DNA of 64,000 nucleotides, from assembly GCA_963629575.1 (NCBI GenBank), contig CAVGIM010000001.1:62001-126000 (forward strand), given 5' to 3'. The notes beneath the pieces are model-generated. The model was given only the letters and a program-made list of their open reading frames with translations, did no database searches and had not been told where the DNA came from. Below are positions 33,725 to 43,173 of the stretch, one piece after another. Origin of the DNA: Hallerella sp963629575 (GTDB lineage Bacteria > Fibrobacterota > Fibrobacteria > Fibrobacterales > Fibrobacteraceae). The translations under genes and the position numbers were made by a program. Position 1 is the first letter of the stretch. Each line of letters opens with the position of its first letter.

Positions 33725-34708
33725 ATGAAAATGTTCAAGTTGATGACTATCGGTGCCTTGGCGGTCGCCGCTTCCCTCTATGCGGAAAAGCCGGTTCTGA
33801 AAATTGCCTATAGCGATTGGCCCGGCTGGACTGCCTGGGAAATTGCGGACAAAAAGGGCTTTTTTAAAAAGCACGACGTGAACGTCAAGCTGGAATGGTT
33901 TGACTACGGTCCATCGATGGATGCGTTTGCCGCCAAGAAGGTCGATGCGGTCGGCGTTGCGAATGGGGACGCGATGGTTCTCAATGCGACGGGCGCAAAA
34001 AACGTGACGATCCTTATCAACGATTACAGCAACGGAAACGATAAAATTGTCGGCGCTCCCGGAATTTCCGGCATCAAGGATCTGAAAGGGAAAAAGGTCG
34101 GTGTGGAAATCGGCTGCCTTTCCCATGCGCTCCTGATCAATGCGCTTCTGAAAAACGGTCTGAAGGAATCCGACGTTACGCTGGTAAACATGCCGACGCA
34201 TCAAGCGGTGCAAACTCTGGAAAGCGGTGAAGTTTCCGCGGTTGTCGCCTGGGTTCCCCATTCCGTAAACGCCTTGGAAAAGGTGACGGGTTCCAAGGAA
34301 CTGTACAGTAGCGCGAACGAACCGGGAATCATCTATGACGTTCTCGCCGTCTCGCAAGAATCCCTGATGAAGAACAAGGCGGAATGGACTAAAGTCGTCG
34401 CCGCGTGGGACGATGTCGTCGCCTACATCAACGATCCGAAGAACAAGGCGGAAATGGTCAAGATCCTGGCGGCGCGCGTGGGCGTTCCCGAATCCCAATA
34501 TGCGAAATTTATCGGGGGAACGCATTTCTTGCGGCTGAGCGAATCGGCGAAATATTTCAAGAAAGACGATGGAAGCTACGGGTCGATTTACGGTTCGAGC
34601 AAGCGGGTCGATGACTTTTTCGTGAGGAACAAGGTCTATGACAGGCATGTCGATGTGAATCGCTACATCAATTCGACGTTCACGGAAAACTTCCTGAATG
34701 CGAAATAG
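33725..34708 (+). CDS. ABC transporter substrate-binding protein, urea-carboxylase-region type
   Basis: Periplasmic binding protein of the NitT/TauT class, 327 residues. It has a Sec signal peptide (FKLMTIGALAVAASLYA) and begins the mature part with LKIAYSDWPGWTAWEIADKK, then VDAVGVANGDAMVLNATGA and KKVGVEIGCLSHALL. This type is found beside urea/guanidine carboxylases, so guanidine or a related nitrogen compound is the likely ligand. Start at 33725 is supported by GAGG six bases upstream; an earlier TTG/GTG at 33671 would spoil the signal peptide. Confidence 0.9.
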   Translation: MKMFKLMTIGALAVAASLYAEKPVLKIAYSDWPGWTAWEIADKKGFFKKHDVNVKLEWFDYGPSMDAFAAKKVDAVGVANGDAMVLNATGAKNVTILINDYSNGNDKIVGAPGISGIKDLKGKKVGVEIGCLSHALLINALLKNGLKESDVTLVNMPTHQAVQTLESGEVSAVVAWVPHSVNALEKVTGSKELYSSANEPGIIYDVLAVSQESLMKNKAEWTKVVAAWDDVVAYINDPKNKAEMVKILAARVGVPESQYAKFIGGTHFLRLSESAKYFKKDDGSYGSIYGSSKRVDDFFVRNKVYDRHVDVNRYINSTFTENFLNAK

Positions 34709-34754
34709 TCGATACGGAAAATACAGATAAAGTTGTTCAACCCGGAATCAAGAC

Positions 34755-35819
34755 ATGAAATCTCCTATAGGTATTCGAAAGGAAATTGGGAAGAAGGGAA
34801 CGATGATTCTTGCCGTTCTTTCCTTTTTGCTGCCGCTTGCGGTCTGGTGTACAGTGAGCTATGTCCCGTTTGTTTACCATCCGCTGGTGCACATCACGGA
34901 TGCGGGAGGGAGCATGTTTTGTGAACCGGGCGATGAAATCGACCGGGAAAACTTTGCCGAGGAGAACGAAAATCTTCGTGCCGGGGGTGAAAGGGAAATG
35001 GAAGGATTTCGGGTGAATCCCGCCTATCTTCCTGCGCCGCATCAGGTGGCGAAGGCTCTGGTGACGGCTTTTCGGACGCCTCCAAAGCGCGATGGGGACG
35101 TTTGGTTCTACGAGAGTATTCTGCATTCGGTGCGAATCGTGTTTCTCGCGTTTTTCCTGTCGAGCCTGGTAGGGCTTCCGCTTGGAATCTTGAGCGGGTC
35201 GATTCCCTTCGTCGAGAAATTGACCGCACCGTTTGTGGAATTTTTCAGGTATTTCCCGGCTCCGGTCTTTGGGGCGCTTGCCGTTGCGGTGCTTGGAATT
35301 AACGACGCTCCGAAAATCGCTATTATCATCATCGGGACTTTCTTTCAGCAGGTTCCCATGATCGGCGCGACGACGCGGCGTGCGGACCCCGCCTTGACGG
35401 AAGCGGCGCGTACGCTTGGGGCGTCTCCGATGCGAGTGCTCTTGAAAGTCATTATCCCGGAAATCGCTCCAAAGCTTTACAAGGATATGCGAATCCTTCT
35501 GGGATGGGCGTGGACGTATCTGATTGTCGCGGAAGTCGTGGGAACCAGTTCCGGTATCACGTGGTTTATCAACCAGCAGGCGAAATATCGAAACTTCGAC
35601 AATGTCTATGCGGCCATTGTGATTTTGGGAATTATCGGTCTTGGCTGTGACATGATTCTTGCAAGGCTCGGAAAGGACCTGTTCGCCTGGGAAGATGGCC
35701 GTGTCGCGCTTCTTGGACGCGTTCGCCGGGAACTGATGGGCCCGAAGAACTATGTGTTCGCGTTTCGTCTGACGGCAGAAGAAAAAGCCATGAAGGAAAA
35801 GAACAATGGAAAGCTCTGA
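34755..35819 (+). CDS. ABC transporter permease (NitT/TauT family) for the guanidine/urea locus
   Basis: Inner-membrane permease, 354 residues, about six helices. The EAA loop that contacts the ATPase reads LTEAARTLGASPMRVLLK. There is a long periplasmic insert of roughly 70 residues between the first helix and the core (VHITDAGGSMFCEPGDEIDR onward), a feature of the permeases in urea-carboxylase regions. It is 46 bases after the binding protein gene and overlaps the ATPase gene by 14 bases. Confidence 0.9.
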   Translation: MKSPIGIRKEIGKKGTMILAVLSFLLPLAVWCTVSYVPFVYHPLVHITDAGGSMFCEPGDEIDRENFAEENENLRAGGEREMEGFRVNPAYLPAPHQVAKALVTAFRTPPKRDGDVWFYESILHSVRIVFLAFFLSSLVGLPLGILSGSIPFVEKLTAPFVEFFRYFPAPVFGALAVAVLGINDAPKIAIIIIGTFFQQVPMIGATTRRADPALTEAARTLGASPMRVLLKVIIPEIAPKLYKDMRILLGWAWTYLIVAEVVGTSSGITWFINQQAKYRNFDNVYAAIVILGIIGLGCDMILARLGKDLFAWEDGRVALLGRVRRELMGPKNYVFAFRLTAEEKAMKEKNNGKL

Positions 35820-36642
35820 AATGATTCTTGAAGCGAAAGATATCGTCAAGGATTTTCGCGAAAGCGATGGCAGCTTGCGCCGTGTACTGGACGGAATCTC
35901 CTTTGGCGTGAGACGTCGTGAATTCCTTTCGATCATCGGTCCTTCGGGATGTGGAAAATCGACACTGATTCGCATTGCCGCAGGGCTTGAAAATGCAACG
36001 TCCGGGGAGTTTTTTCTCGACGGGAAAAAGGTTCTCGGAACCAGTGCGGAACGCGGAATGGTGTTTCAAAAGTACACGTTGTTCCCTTGGCTCTCGGTAA
36101 GGCAAAATGTCCGGTTCGGACTGGAGGCTTCCGGATATGGAAACGACGAGGCGGATGCGACCGCTTTGCAATGGTTGCAGATTGTCGGACTGGAAAAATA
36201 CGCGAACTACTATCCCAGGCAACTCTCCGGCGGTATGCAGCAACGCGTGGCGATCGCGCGTGCGCTAGCTCCCCAGCCGCGCGTTCTCTTGATGGATGAG
36301 CCGTTTGGCGCGCTCGATGCGCAGACGCGTTCCCAGATGCAAAGGTATCTGCTGGAAGTCTGGAAAAATATCGACATTACGATTCTCTTCGTGACGCATG
36401 ACCTGGATGAAGCGGTATTCCTGTCGGACAGAATCTTGACGCTCCAGGCAAATCCGGGAAAGGTTCGGGAACTCGTAAGTGTCGATGTTCCGCGGCCTCG
36501 GACTGAAGAGAGCCTCTTCCTTCCGGAATTCATTTCCTTGAGAAAGCATGTCGAGGCGATGATTCATCCGGCTTCGGAACGAAAGACTTCGAACGAAACT
36601 TTCAACATCGTAAACATGGTCGGCAAAAAAAACGCCGGCTGA
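35806..36642 (+). CDS. ABC transporter ATP-binding protein for the guanidine/urea locus
   Basis: 278-residue ATPase powering the importer. Walker A GPSGCGKST, Q-loop FQKYTLFPWLSV, signature LSGGMQQRVAIARAL, Walker B RVLLMDEPFGALD and the switch His in FVTHDLDEAV are complete. Start at 35806 is chosen for AAGGA seven bases upstream; a second in-frame Met at 35821 is possible. The C-terminal 40 residues after the core (KTSNETFNIVNMVGKK) are an extension of unknown role. Confidence 0.92.
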   Translation: MESSEMILEAKDIVKDFRESDGSLRRVLDGISFGVRRREFLSIIGPSGCGKSTLIRIAAGLENATSGEFFLDGKKVLGTSAERGMVFQKYTLFPWLSVRQNVRFGLEASGYGNDEADATALQWLQIVGLEKYANYYPRQLSGGMQQRVAIARALAPQPRVLLMDEPFGALDAQTRSQMQRYLLEVWKNIDITILFVTHDLDEAVFLSDRILTLQANPGKVRELVSVDVPRPRTEESLFLPEFISLRKHVEAMIHPASERKTSNETFNIVNMVGKKNAG

Positions 36643-36663
36643 AAACAGACAGAGGTAAATTCT

Positions 36664-37380
36664 ATGGAAAACGAAAATGTCCTAAGCTCCAAAGTCATCG
36701 CTGGTGGCTGGAATTATTCGCGCATCGTGAGGAGAGGCCAGAAAATTCGCCTGACGGATTTGGAAGGTGGCGCGAACGCTTCGCTTCTGTGCTACAATGC
36801 GAAGAACTTTACGGAACGCTTCAATCTGGGCGACACGCTCAAGATCCAGCACATTTGCCGGATTGCGGAAAACTGTTGCCTTTACGGCGATATGGGACGA
36901 ATCCTCCTGAGCGTCGTCAAGGATACGGTCGGATGGCACGATCCGCTCTGCGGCTGCACCCATGCAAATCTCGTCAAGGAACGCTTTGGCGTTCACGATT
37001 ACCAGCATTTTCGCAATGACTTTTACCGCAACGGGTACGATTCCCTTTTGGTGGAAATCGGAAAGTACGGCATGACAAAGCGCGACTTTACGGAACTTGT
37101 CAACTTCTTCTCGAAGGTTGTTGTCACTTCGGATGGCAAGATGACTTTTGTGGAAAACAATTCGAAGCCCGGGGATTTTGTGGAACTTCGGGCCGAAATG
37201 GATACGCTTGTCGTTATCGATACGGGTATGCATCCGCTGAATCCTTCAAAGGAATATTTGAGAAAGCCAGTGAAAGTGGAGCTTATTCCGTGCGCGATTT
37301 CAAAAGCGGACGATCCGTGCTTTACCTGGTGCCCGGAAAATTCCCGCGGATTTGCCAACACGCTTGACTACAATCTTTAA
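36664..37380 (+). CDS. DUF1989 urea-carboxylase-associated protein, paralogue 1 (CgdA/CgdB-like)
   Basis: 238 residues. Family DUF1989 includes the paired proteins CgdA and CgdB, which form carboxyguanidine deiminase, turning carboxyguanidine into allophanate and ammonia. Seen here: RIVRRGQKIRLTDLEGGANA, KDTVGWHDPLCGCTH (probable metal/catalytic His-Asp-Cys region), NFFSKV and the C-terminal DTGMHPLNP. It is the most divergent of three DUF1989 genes in a row and probably corresponds to the longer partner of the usual pair. It begins 21 bases after the ATPase stop. Confidence 0.85.
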   Translation: MENENVLSSKVIAGGWNYSRIVRRGQKIRLTDLEGGANASLLCYNAKNFTERFNLGDTLKIQHICRIAENCCLYGDMGRILLSVVKDTVGWHDPLCGCTHANLVKERFGVHDYQHFRNDFYRNGYDSLLVEIGKYGMTKRDFTELVNFFSKVVVTSDGKMTFVENNSKPGDFVELRAEMDTLVVIDTGMHPLNPSKEYLRKPVKVELIPCAISKADDPCFTWCPENSRGFANTLDYNL

Positions 37381-37393
37381 TCGGAGAAACGCT

Positions 37394-38035
37394 ATGTACA
37401 CAAGGTATCTGGAAAGTTCGTTAAGGGAAGAGGACGCCGTATATGCGGAAGACGTTCCTGCCGGAGAAGGCTGGCTGCATCTGATAAAAAAGGGACAGAC
37501 GTTTCGAATTCTGGATCTGGAAGGAAACCAGGCCGTCGATACGCTGTTTATCAGCGCAAAGGATCCTTCGGAGCGCTACAGCGTCCAGCAGACCGTGCAA
37601 CGCCAGGCGAACTGCCTTGTCGGCGTCGGGACGAAGCTCTATTCGAACGATGACAATCCGATGCTTACCGTTGTCGCGGATACGTGCGGCGATCACGATA
37701 CGCTTGGAAGCGCCTGTTCCTGCGAGAGCAATACGTGCCGCTATGCGCTCGACAAGCGCTATATGCACGCCTGCCGGGAATCGTTCCTGAAAGTCCTGCT
37801 TGCGATGCCTGACCTAGACAAGCGCGACCAGGTGAACAACTTGAACTTTTTTATGTATGTCCCGTTTGACGAAAAGGGAAACCTGAATTTCGCCGATGGA
37901 ATTTCAAGCCCGGGAAAGTATGTGGAAATGAAAGCGGAGATGGATGTGTATGCGGTCGTGAGCAACTGCCCGCAGCTGAACAATCCTTGCAATGCCTACA
38001 ATCCCACGCCTGTTCGGATGCTTGTCTGGGATTAA
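37394..38035 (+). CDS. DUF1989 urea-carboxylase-associated protein, paralogue 2
   Basis: 213 residues with the same plan as its neighbours: LIKKGQTFRILDLEGNQAVD, VADTCGDHDTLGSACSCES (His-Asp and Cys region), YMHACRESFLKVLL, LNFFMYVPFD, GKYVEMKAEMDVYAVVSNC and QLNNPCNAYNPTPVRM. Start at 37394 is supported by GGAG; an earlier start at 37352 lies inside the preceding gene. Probably a subunit of carboxyguanidine deiminase. Confidence 0.85.
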   Translation: MYTRYLESSLREEDAVYAEDVPAGEGWLHLIKKGQTFRILDLEGNQAVDTLFISAKDPSERYSVQQTVQRQANCLVGVGTKLYSNDDNPMLTVVADTCGDHDTLGSACSCESNTCRYALDKRYMHACRESFLKVLLAMPDLDKRDQVNNLNFFMYVPFDEKGNLNFADGISSPGKYVEMKAEMDVYAVVSNCPQLNNPCNAYNPTPVRMLVWD

Positions 38036-38047
38036 AGCGAGGTGGCG

Positions 38048-38689
38048 ATGAATACGAAACTTTTGGAAAGTTCCAGGAATTTGAAAGACGCCATTCTTGA
38101 CGTAACCGTCGCTGCGGGCGAAGGGAAAATGCTTCCCTTGAAGAAAGGGCAGGTGTTGCGTCTCGTCGATGTCGAAGGAAACCAGTCTGGAGACGTGCAA
38201 ATCTACAATGCGAACAATACCGCGGAAAGGTACAGTGCACAGAACACGATTACGGCCCAGGCGAACACGATGATCGAGCTCGGAACGGTCATTCTGTCGA
38301 ATGATGGGAATCCGATGCTTACCGTTGTCGCGGATACGTGCGGAGAACACGATACGCTCGGGAGCGGTTGCTCCGCGGAAGGAAACGTCGTTCGCTACAC
38401 GGACAGGACGCGCTACATGCACAGCTGCCGGGATACGTTCGTGCGAACGCTCCAGAATTTTGGCATGGGAAAGCATGACCAGGTCTGCAATCTGAATTTT
38501 TTCACCAAGGTGATTCTCGACGACAAGGGACGCCTGGAATTTGCGGATGGAATTTCCGGACCGGGAAAGTATATCGAACTCCGTGCCGAGATGGATGTGC
38601 TTTTCTTGCTTTCGGATTGTGCGCAGTTGAACAATCCTTGCAACGATTACAATCCCACTCCGATTCGAATGGTCGTTTTCGATGACTGA
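38048..38689 (+). CDS. DUF1989 urea-carboxylase-associated protein, paralogue 3
   Basis: 213 residues, clearly a tandem duplicate of the preceding gene (LPLKKGQVLRLVDVEGNQSG, VADTCGEHDTLGSGCSAEG, YMHSCRDTFVRTL, QLNNPCNDYNPTPIRM). The Cys in SGCSAE is kept, but the neighbouring second Cys of paralogue 2 (CSCES) is Ala here. GAGG five bases before the ATG at 38048 favours it over the GTG at 38042. Characterised loci have two DUF1989 proteins, so a third is unusual. It overlaps the hydrolase gene by ATGACTGA. Confidence 0.82.
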   Translation: MNTKLLESSRNLKDAILDVTVAAGEGKMLPLKKGQVLRLVDVEGNQSGDVQIYNANNTAERYSAQNTITAQANTMIELGTVILSNDGNPMLTVVADTCGEHDTLGSGCSAEGNVVRYTDRTRYMHSCRDTFVRTLQNFGMGKHDQVCNLNFFTKVILDDKGRLEFADGISGPGKYIELRAEMDVLFLLSDCAQLNNPCNDYNPTPIRMVVFDD

Positions 38690-39506
38690 CTCTATCTACA
38701 GATGCTACACGCGGAAAGCCCTGGATGCCGCTTACGACAACACGCATGCGGTAAGGAACAGTGCGGAGATTCTCGATGGCTTTGAAATTCGCAGTCACAA
38801 GATGGCACGCGAATTTTCGAAGACGATGGATATTCCCTATGGAGTAAAGGCTCGAGAAAAGTTCGATTACTTTCCGGGAAATCCGGGCGAGGGAATATTC
38901 GTGTTTATTCATGGCGGCTATTGGCAAATGCGTCACAAGAATACGTTTCGCTTCTTGGCTAGAGGCCCGCTTTCCTTGGGTTTTCACGTGGCATCTGTAG
39001 GCTATACGCTTGCTCCCGAAGCGAGTCTGTATGAAATCGTGGAAGAAATACGGATGGCGCTGAGGAGCATCTGCGCCTATTCCGAAAAATTTCAGGCGGA
39101 TTCTCGCAAGGTGATTGTTTCCGGATGGTCTGCCGGTGGACATCTGTGCGCGATGTCGCTTGCGGAACCTTGCGTCGTGGGAGCTCTTGCGATTAGCGGA
39201 ATTTACGATCTGGAACCGATTTCCAGGTGCTTTCTGAATCAGGCATTGATGCTCTCCGAAGAGGATGTTCTGCGCTTGAGTCCGCTTCGGATTCCGTGCG
39301 TGCGAAAACCGATGGCTATCGTGTGTGGCGAAGAGGAACTTCCCGAACTGCAGCGCCAAAGCCTTTCCTTTGCCACGCTTCGCGCGGAGGAAAAGATTCC
39401 GGGGTCTTTTGGCCTTCTTGAAAGCAGAAACCATTTCACGATTCTTCTTGAACTCGAAAACGAGAATGGAACCTTAACACATATTCTTGAAAACTGGAGA
39501 AAGTAA
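38682..39506 (+). CDS. Alpha/beta hydrolase, kynurenine-formamidase-like
   Basis: 274 residues with an oxyanion-hole motif FIHGGYWQMRHK, nucleophile GWSAGGHLCAMS and a late His in ESRNHFTIL. The HGGYW form is typical of arylformamidase-like hydrolases that cleave N-formyl or similar amide bonds. The gene is embedded between the DUF1989 genes and the carboxylase with an eight-base overlap on one side and a two-base gap on the other, so it belongs to the pathway. Its substrate is unknown: an amide or ester of a guanidine or urea compound is a reasonable guess only. Confidence 0.75.
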   Translation: MTDSIYRCYTRKALDAAYDNTHAVRNSAEILDGFEIRSHKMAREFSKTMDIPYGVKAREKFDYFPGNPGEGIFVFIHGGYWQMRHKNTFRFLARGPLSLGFHVASVGYTLAPEASLYEIVEEIRMALRSICAYSEKFQADSRKVIVSGWSAGGHLCAMSLAEPCVVGALAISGIYDLEPISRCFLNQALMLSEEDVLRLSPLRIPCVRKPMAIVCGEEELPELQRQSLSFATLRAEEKIPGSFGLLESRNHFTILLELENENGTLTHILENWRK

Positions 39507-39507
39507 T

Positions 39508-42500
39508 ATGTTTCAAAAAGTACTGATTGCCAATCGAGGCGAAATCGCCTGTCGGATAATCCGTTCGCTAAGGGAAATGGGCGTCAAGTCGGTTGCCGTC
39601 TATTCGGATCCGGATGAAAGCGCGGCGCATGTCCTGATGGCCGATGAAGCCGTTCGGATCGGTCCTGCCGCCGCAAGGGAAAGCTATCTCGACGTGGATG
39701 CGATCTTGGCTGCCATCGAGAAGACCGGTGCGGAAGCGGTTCACCCGGGATACGGCTTTTTGAGCGAAAACGCGGAATTCGCGAAAATCCTGGAGCGGAA
39801 GGGAATCGCCTTTATCGGTCCGACGGCAAGTCAGCTGACGGAATTTGGACTGAAGCATCGCAGCAAGGAACTTGCCAGGGAATTTGGGGTTCCGCTCGTT
39901 CCGGGAACGGGACTTTTGCAAGGCATCGAGGAAGCGGTGACGGCAGCAGAAAAAATCGGCTATCCGATTATGCTGAAGAGTACCGCGGGCGGAGGCGGAA
40001 TCGGAATGACCGTCTGTCGCGACGAAAGGGAACTCCGCGAAAGCTACGAGCGCATCAAGCGCCTCAGCGAGAACAACTTCAAGAATGCGGGGCTTTTTGT
40101 AGAAAAGTATGTGGAGCGCGGTCGCCATGTCGAAGTGCAGATTTTTGGCGATGGCGATGGAAATGCGGTTGTCCTCGGAGAACGCGACTGCTCGGTGCAA
40201 CGCCGCAACCAGAAGGTCGTCGAGGAAACTCCCGCTCCGAATCTTCCCGAAAAAACGCGTCGGGAATTGCATAAAGCTGCTTTGCGTCTTGTGCAGGGCG
40301 TCAAGTATCGTTCGGCGGGAACGGTGGAATTCATCTATGACGCCAAGGAAGACAAGTTTTACTTTCTGGAAGTGAATACGCGCTTGCAGGTGGAACACGG
40401 CGTGACGGAAACCGTCTTTGGCGTGGATCTTGTGCGCTGGATGATTGAACTAGCCGCAGGGATTCGCCCGTTTGAAATCGGCGCGGAGTATTTGCCCCAA
40501 GGCCATGCGATAGAGTTTCGCGTCTATGCGGAAGATCCGGGGAAGAACTACCGTCCATCGAGCGGCCTTCTGACGGAAGTCGATTTTCCGAAGGATGTTC
40601 GGGTCGATACCTGGGTCTCGCGCGGAACGGAAGTCAGCGCCTTTTACGATCCGCTGCTCGCGAAAGTCATTGTAGCCGGAAAGGACAGGACGGAAAATAT
40701 CGAAAAGGCGAAAGCGGCCTTGGCGAAAGTTCGGCTATGCGGATTGGAAACGAACATCAAGCTATTGCAGGACGTTCTCGAAATGGACGCCTTTGTCTCG
40801 GGGAACGTTTCTACCTGGATTTTGAACGACTACCGCTACAAGAATCGGACATTTGAAATTCTCGCTCCCGGCTTGCAGACAACTGTGCAGGACTATCCGG
40901 GACGCTTGAAACTCTGGGATGTCGGGATTCCGCCTTCCGGCCCGATGGATAGTTACAGTTTCCGCATGGCGAACAAGATCGTCGGGAATGCGGACGATGC
41001 GGCAGGTATCGAAATGACGCTTTCCGGCTGTTCGCTATGCTTTCATGCGGATACCCTTATCGCGTGGACGGGCGGGAATTTCCCGGCAAAGCTAAACGGG
41101 GAGCCTTGTCCAAAGAACGCTCCGGTTTCCGTGAAAGACGGCGATGTGCTCAAGTTCGGCCTTACGAAGCTCGGGCAGCGCGCCTATCTCGCAGTTCGCG
41201 GAGGAATCGACGTTCCGGATTACTTGGGGAGCAAATCGACTTTTACGCTTGGAGGCTTTGGCGGTCACGGTGGGCGGGCGCTTTCGGCGGGAGATGTCCT
41301 GCACATAGGAAACGACATCTCCGGCGAACCGCTTGTTCCGTCCGAAAAGGCTGTTCCGGAGATTTCTTCCGAGTGGAAGATCGGGGTGATGTACGGTCCG
41401 CACGGTGCGCCGGATTACCTGACAGAAAATGACATTGACGAATTTTTTGCCGCAAGCTGGGAAGTTCATTACAACTCTTCGCGAACGGGAATCCGCCTGA
41501 TTGGCCCGCAACCCAAGTGGGCGCGTCCCGATGGCGGCGAGGCGGGACTTCATCCTTCGAATCTTCACGACAACGCGTATGCGGTCGGAACGGTCGATTT
41601 TACCGGAGACATGCCGATTATCTTGGGCGTCGATGGGCCGAGCCTTGGCGGCTTTGCCTGCCCGGTGACGATCGTTTCCGCGGAGCTGTGGAAAATGGGC
41701 GAGCTTCGCAGCGGCGACAAGGTAAAGTTCGTTCCGATTTCCGCGCAAAGGGCGGAAGAGATCCGCTTGGCGCGCGAAGCGAATCTGCAAGATCCGGCAA
41801 AGGCTTCTCTTGAAATTCCGGAATTGGAAGCTTCTCCCGTGACGACACCAATTGTCGCGGAGTTTCATGCGGAAAGCGAAATGGAGCGCGTCGTTGCCCG
41901 CGCGGACGGCGATGACTATCTGCTTCTGGAATTTGGACCGAACCGGATTGACTTGCGGCTTCGCTTTGCGGCACACGCCTGGATGCTCGCGGTGAAGGAA
42001 CAGCTGAAGGAATTTGTCATTGACGTGACGCCTGGCATCCGTTCCATCCAGATTCACTACGACATTCGGAAAATCCGTCAGTGGGAAATGTTGCGGAAGC
42101 TCGCCGAACTTTCGGAACACTTGAAGAAAAACAAGATGACGAAGGTCGCTACCCGGACGGTCTATCTGCCGCTTTCGTGGGACGATCCGCAGACGCGCGT
42201 CGCAATTCAGAAGTACGTGACGACAGTTCGTCCGGGCGCTCCGTGGTGCACTCCGAACAATATCGAATTCATCCGTCGCGTAAACGGCCTGGATTCCGTG
42301 GAAGATGTCAAAAGAATTGTCTTTGACGCGGACTATCTCGTGATGGGACTTGGCGATGTCTATCTGGGAGCGCCTGTGGCGACGCCTCTTGACCCAAGGC
42401 ATCGCCTGGTGACGACAAAGTACAATCCGGCGAGAACCTGGACGCCCGAAAATGCGGTCGGAATCGGCGGGGCCTATATGTGCGTCTATGGCATGGAAGG

Positions 42501-43101
42501 TCCCGGCGGCTACCAGTTCGTGGGAAGGACCGTGCAGATGTGGAACCGTTTCAGACAGACGTCCGATTTTTCGCTTCCGTATCTGCTGCGATTCTTTGAC
42601 CGGATTCGCTTTTACGAAGTGGGCGCCGACGAACTGCTGCAGATGCGCAAGGACTTTATCGCGGGAAAGTTCCATGTAAAAATCGAGGAAAGTTCGTTCG
42701 ACATCCTGGAATACGAAAAGTTCCTCGCCGAAAATGCGAACTCCATCGAAGCCTTTGAATCCAGGCGCAAGAAGGCGTTTGAAGAGGAAAAGGAACGCTG
42801 GATTGCGACCGGGCAGTTTACGTTCGAAAGCCACAGCGCGGCATCCGCTCCGGTTCTCGAAGCGACCCTTGCAGGTGGCGAGGAAGGCGTGTATTCCCCG
42901 GTTTCGGGAAGCCTCTGGAAACTGGTCGTCGATAAGGTCGGAACCAAGGTGAAGGCTGGCGAAGCGCTGGCGATTCTCGAAAGCATGAAAACGGAAATCC
43001 CCGTTGTCGCCGACGAAGACTTTGTGGTGACGCAAATCTTTGCGAAGCCCGCGACAGAAGTTCGCTCCGGACAGTGCCTGTTCGCGGTCAAGAACGCTTG
43101 A
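39508..43101 (+). CDS. Urea carboxylase-type guanidine/urea carboxylase (biotin dependent)
   Basis: 1197-residue multidomain enzyme that carboxylates urea or guanidine with ATP and bicarbonate. Domains in order: biotin carboxylase from QKVLIANRGEIACRIIRSL to about residue 450 (STAGGGGIGMTVCR, EVNTRLQVEHGVTE); carboxyltransferase of the KipA/KipI type (LAPGLQTTVQDYPGRLKLWD, TYLPLSWDDPQ-like residues near 890); biotin carrier with biotin Lys in AILESMKTEIPV. The deiminase-like neighbours argue for guanidine as substrate; a single Asp/Asn position in the carboxyltransferase domain is reported to separate the two, which I cannot place safely. Start at 39508 is supported by GGAGA. Confidence 0.9.
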   Translation: MFQKVLIANRGEIACRIIRSLREMGVKSVAVYSDPDESAAHVLMADEAVRIGPAAARESYLDVDAILAAIEKTGAEAVHPGYGFLSENAEFAKILERKGIAFIGPTASQLTEFGLKHRSKELAREFGVPLVPGTGLLQGIEEAVTAAEKIGYPIMLKSTAGGGGIGMTVCRDERELRESYERIKRLSENNFKNAGLFVEKYVERGRHVEVQIFGDGDGNAVVLGERDCSVQRRNQKVVEETPAPNLPEKTRRELHKAALRLVQGVKYRSAGTVEFIYDAKEDKFYFLEVNTRLQVEHGVTETVFGVDLVRWMIELAAGIRPFEIGAEYLPQGHAIEFRVYAEDPGKNYRPSSGLLTEVDFPKDVRVDTWVSRGTEVSAFYDPLLAKVIVAGKDRTENIEKAKAALAKVRLCGLETNIKLLQDVLEMDAFVSGNVSTWILNDYRYKNRTFEILAPGLQTTVQDYPGRLKLWDVGIPPSGPMDSYSFRMANKIVGNADDAAGIEMTLSGCSLCFHADTLIAWTGGNFPAKLNGEPCPKNAPVSVKDGDVLKFGLTKLGQRAYLAVRGGIDVPDYLGSKSTFTLGGFGGHGGRALSAGDVLHIGNDISGEPLVPSEKAVPEISSEWKIGVMYGPHGAPDYLTENDIDEFFAASWEVHYNSSRTGIRLIGPQPKWARPDGGEAGLHPSNLHDNAYAVGTVDFTGDMPIILGVDGPSLGGFACPVTIVSAELWKMGELRSGDKVKFVPISAQRAEEIRLAREANLQDPAKASLEIPELEASPVTTPIVAEFHAESEMERVVARADGDDYLLLEFGPNRIDLRLRFAAHAWMLAVKEQLKEFVIDVTPGIRSIQIHYDIRKIRQWEMLRKLAELSEHLKKNKMTKVATRTVYLPLSWDDPQTRVAIQKYVTTVRPGAPWCTPNNIEFIRRVNGLDSVEDVKRIVFDADYLVMGLGDVYLGAPVATPLDPRHRLVTTKYNPARTWTPENAVGIGGAYMCVYGMEGPGGYQFVGRTVQMWNRFRQTSDFSLPYLLRFFDRIRFYEVGADELLQMRKDFIAGKFHVKIEESSFDILEYEKFLAENANSIEAFESRRKKAFEEEKERWIATGQFTFESHSAASAPVLEATLAGGEEGVYSPVSGSLWKLVVDKVGTKVKAGEALAILESMKTEIPVVADEDFVVTQIFAKPATEVRSGQCLFAVKNA

Positions 43102-43173
43102 AGAATCTCCAGTCTTCAGGAAAACGGCTCGTCGCTATCGGCGGGCCGCTTTTAAATTCTAAAATCCGACTTT

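Noticed and set aside
41092..43035. 647-codon open frame antisense to the carboxylase gene
   Set aside because: Shadow of the strongly biased carboxylase reading frame; no family motif or ribosome-binding site.
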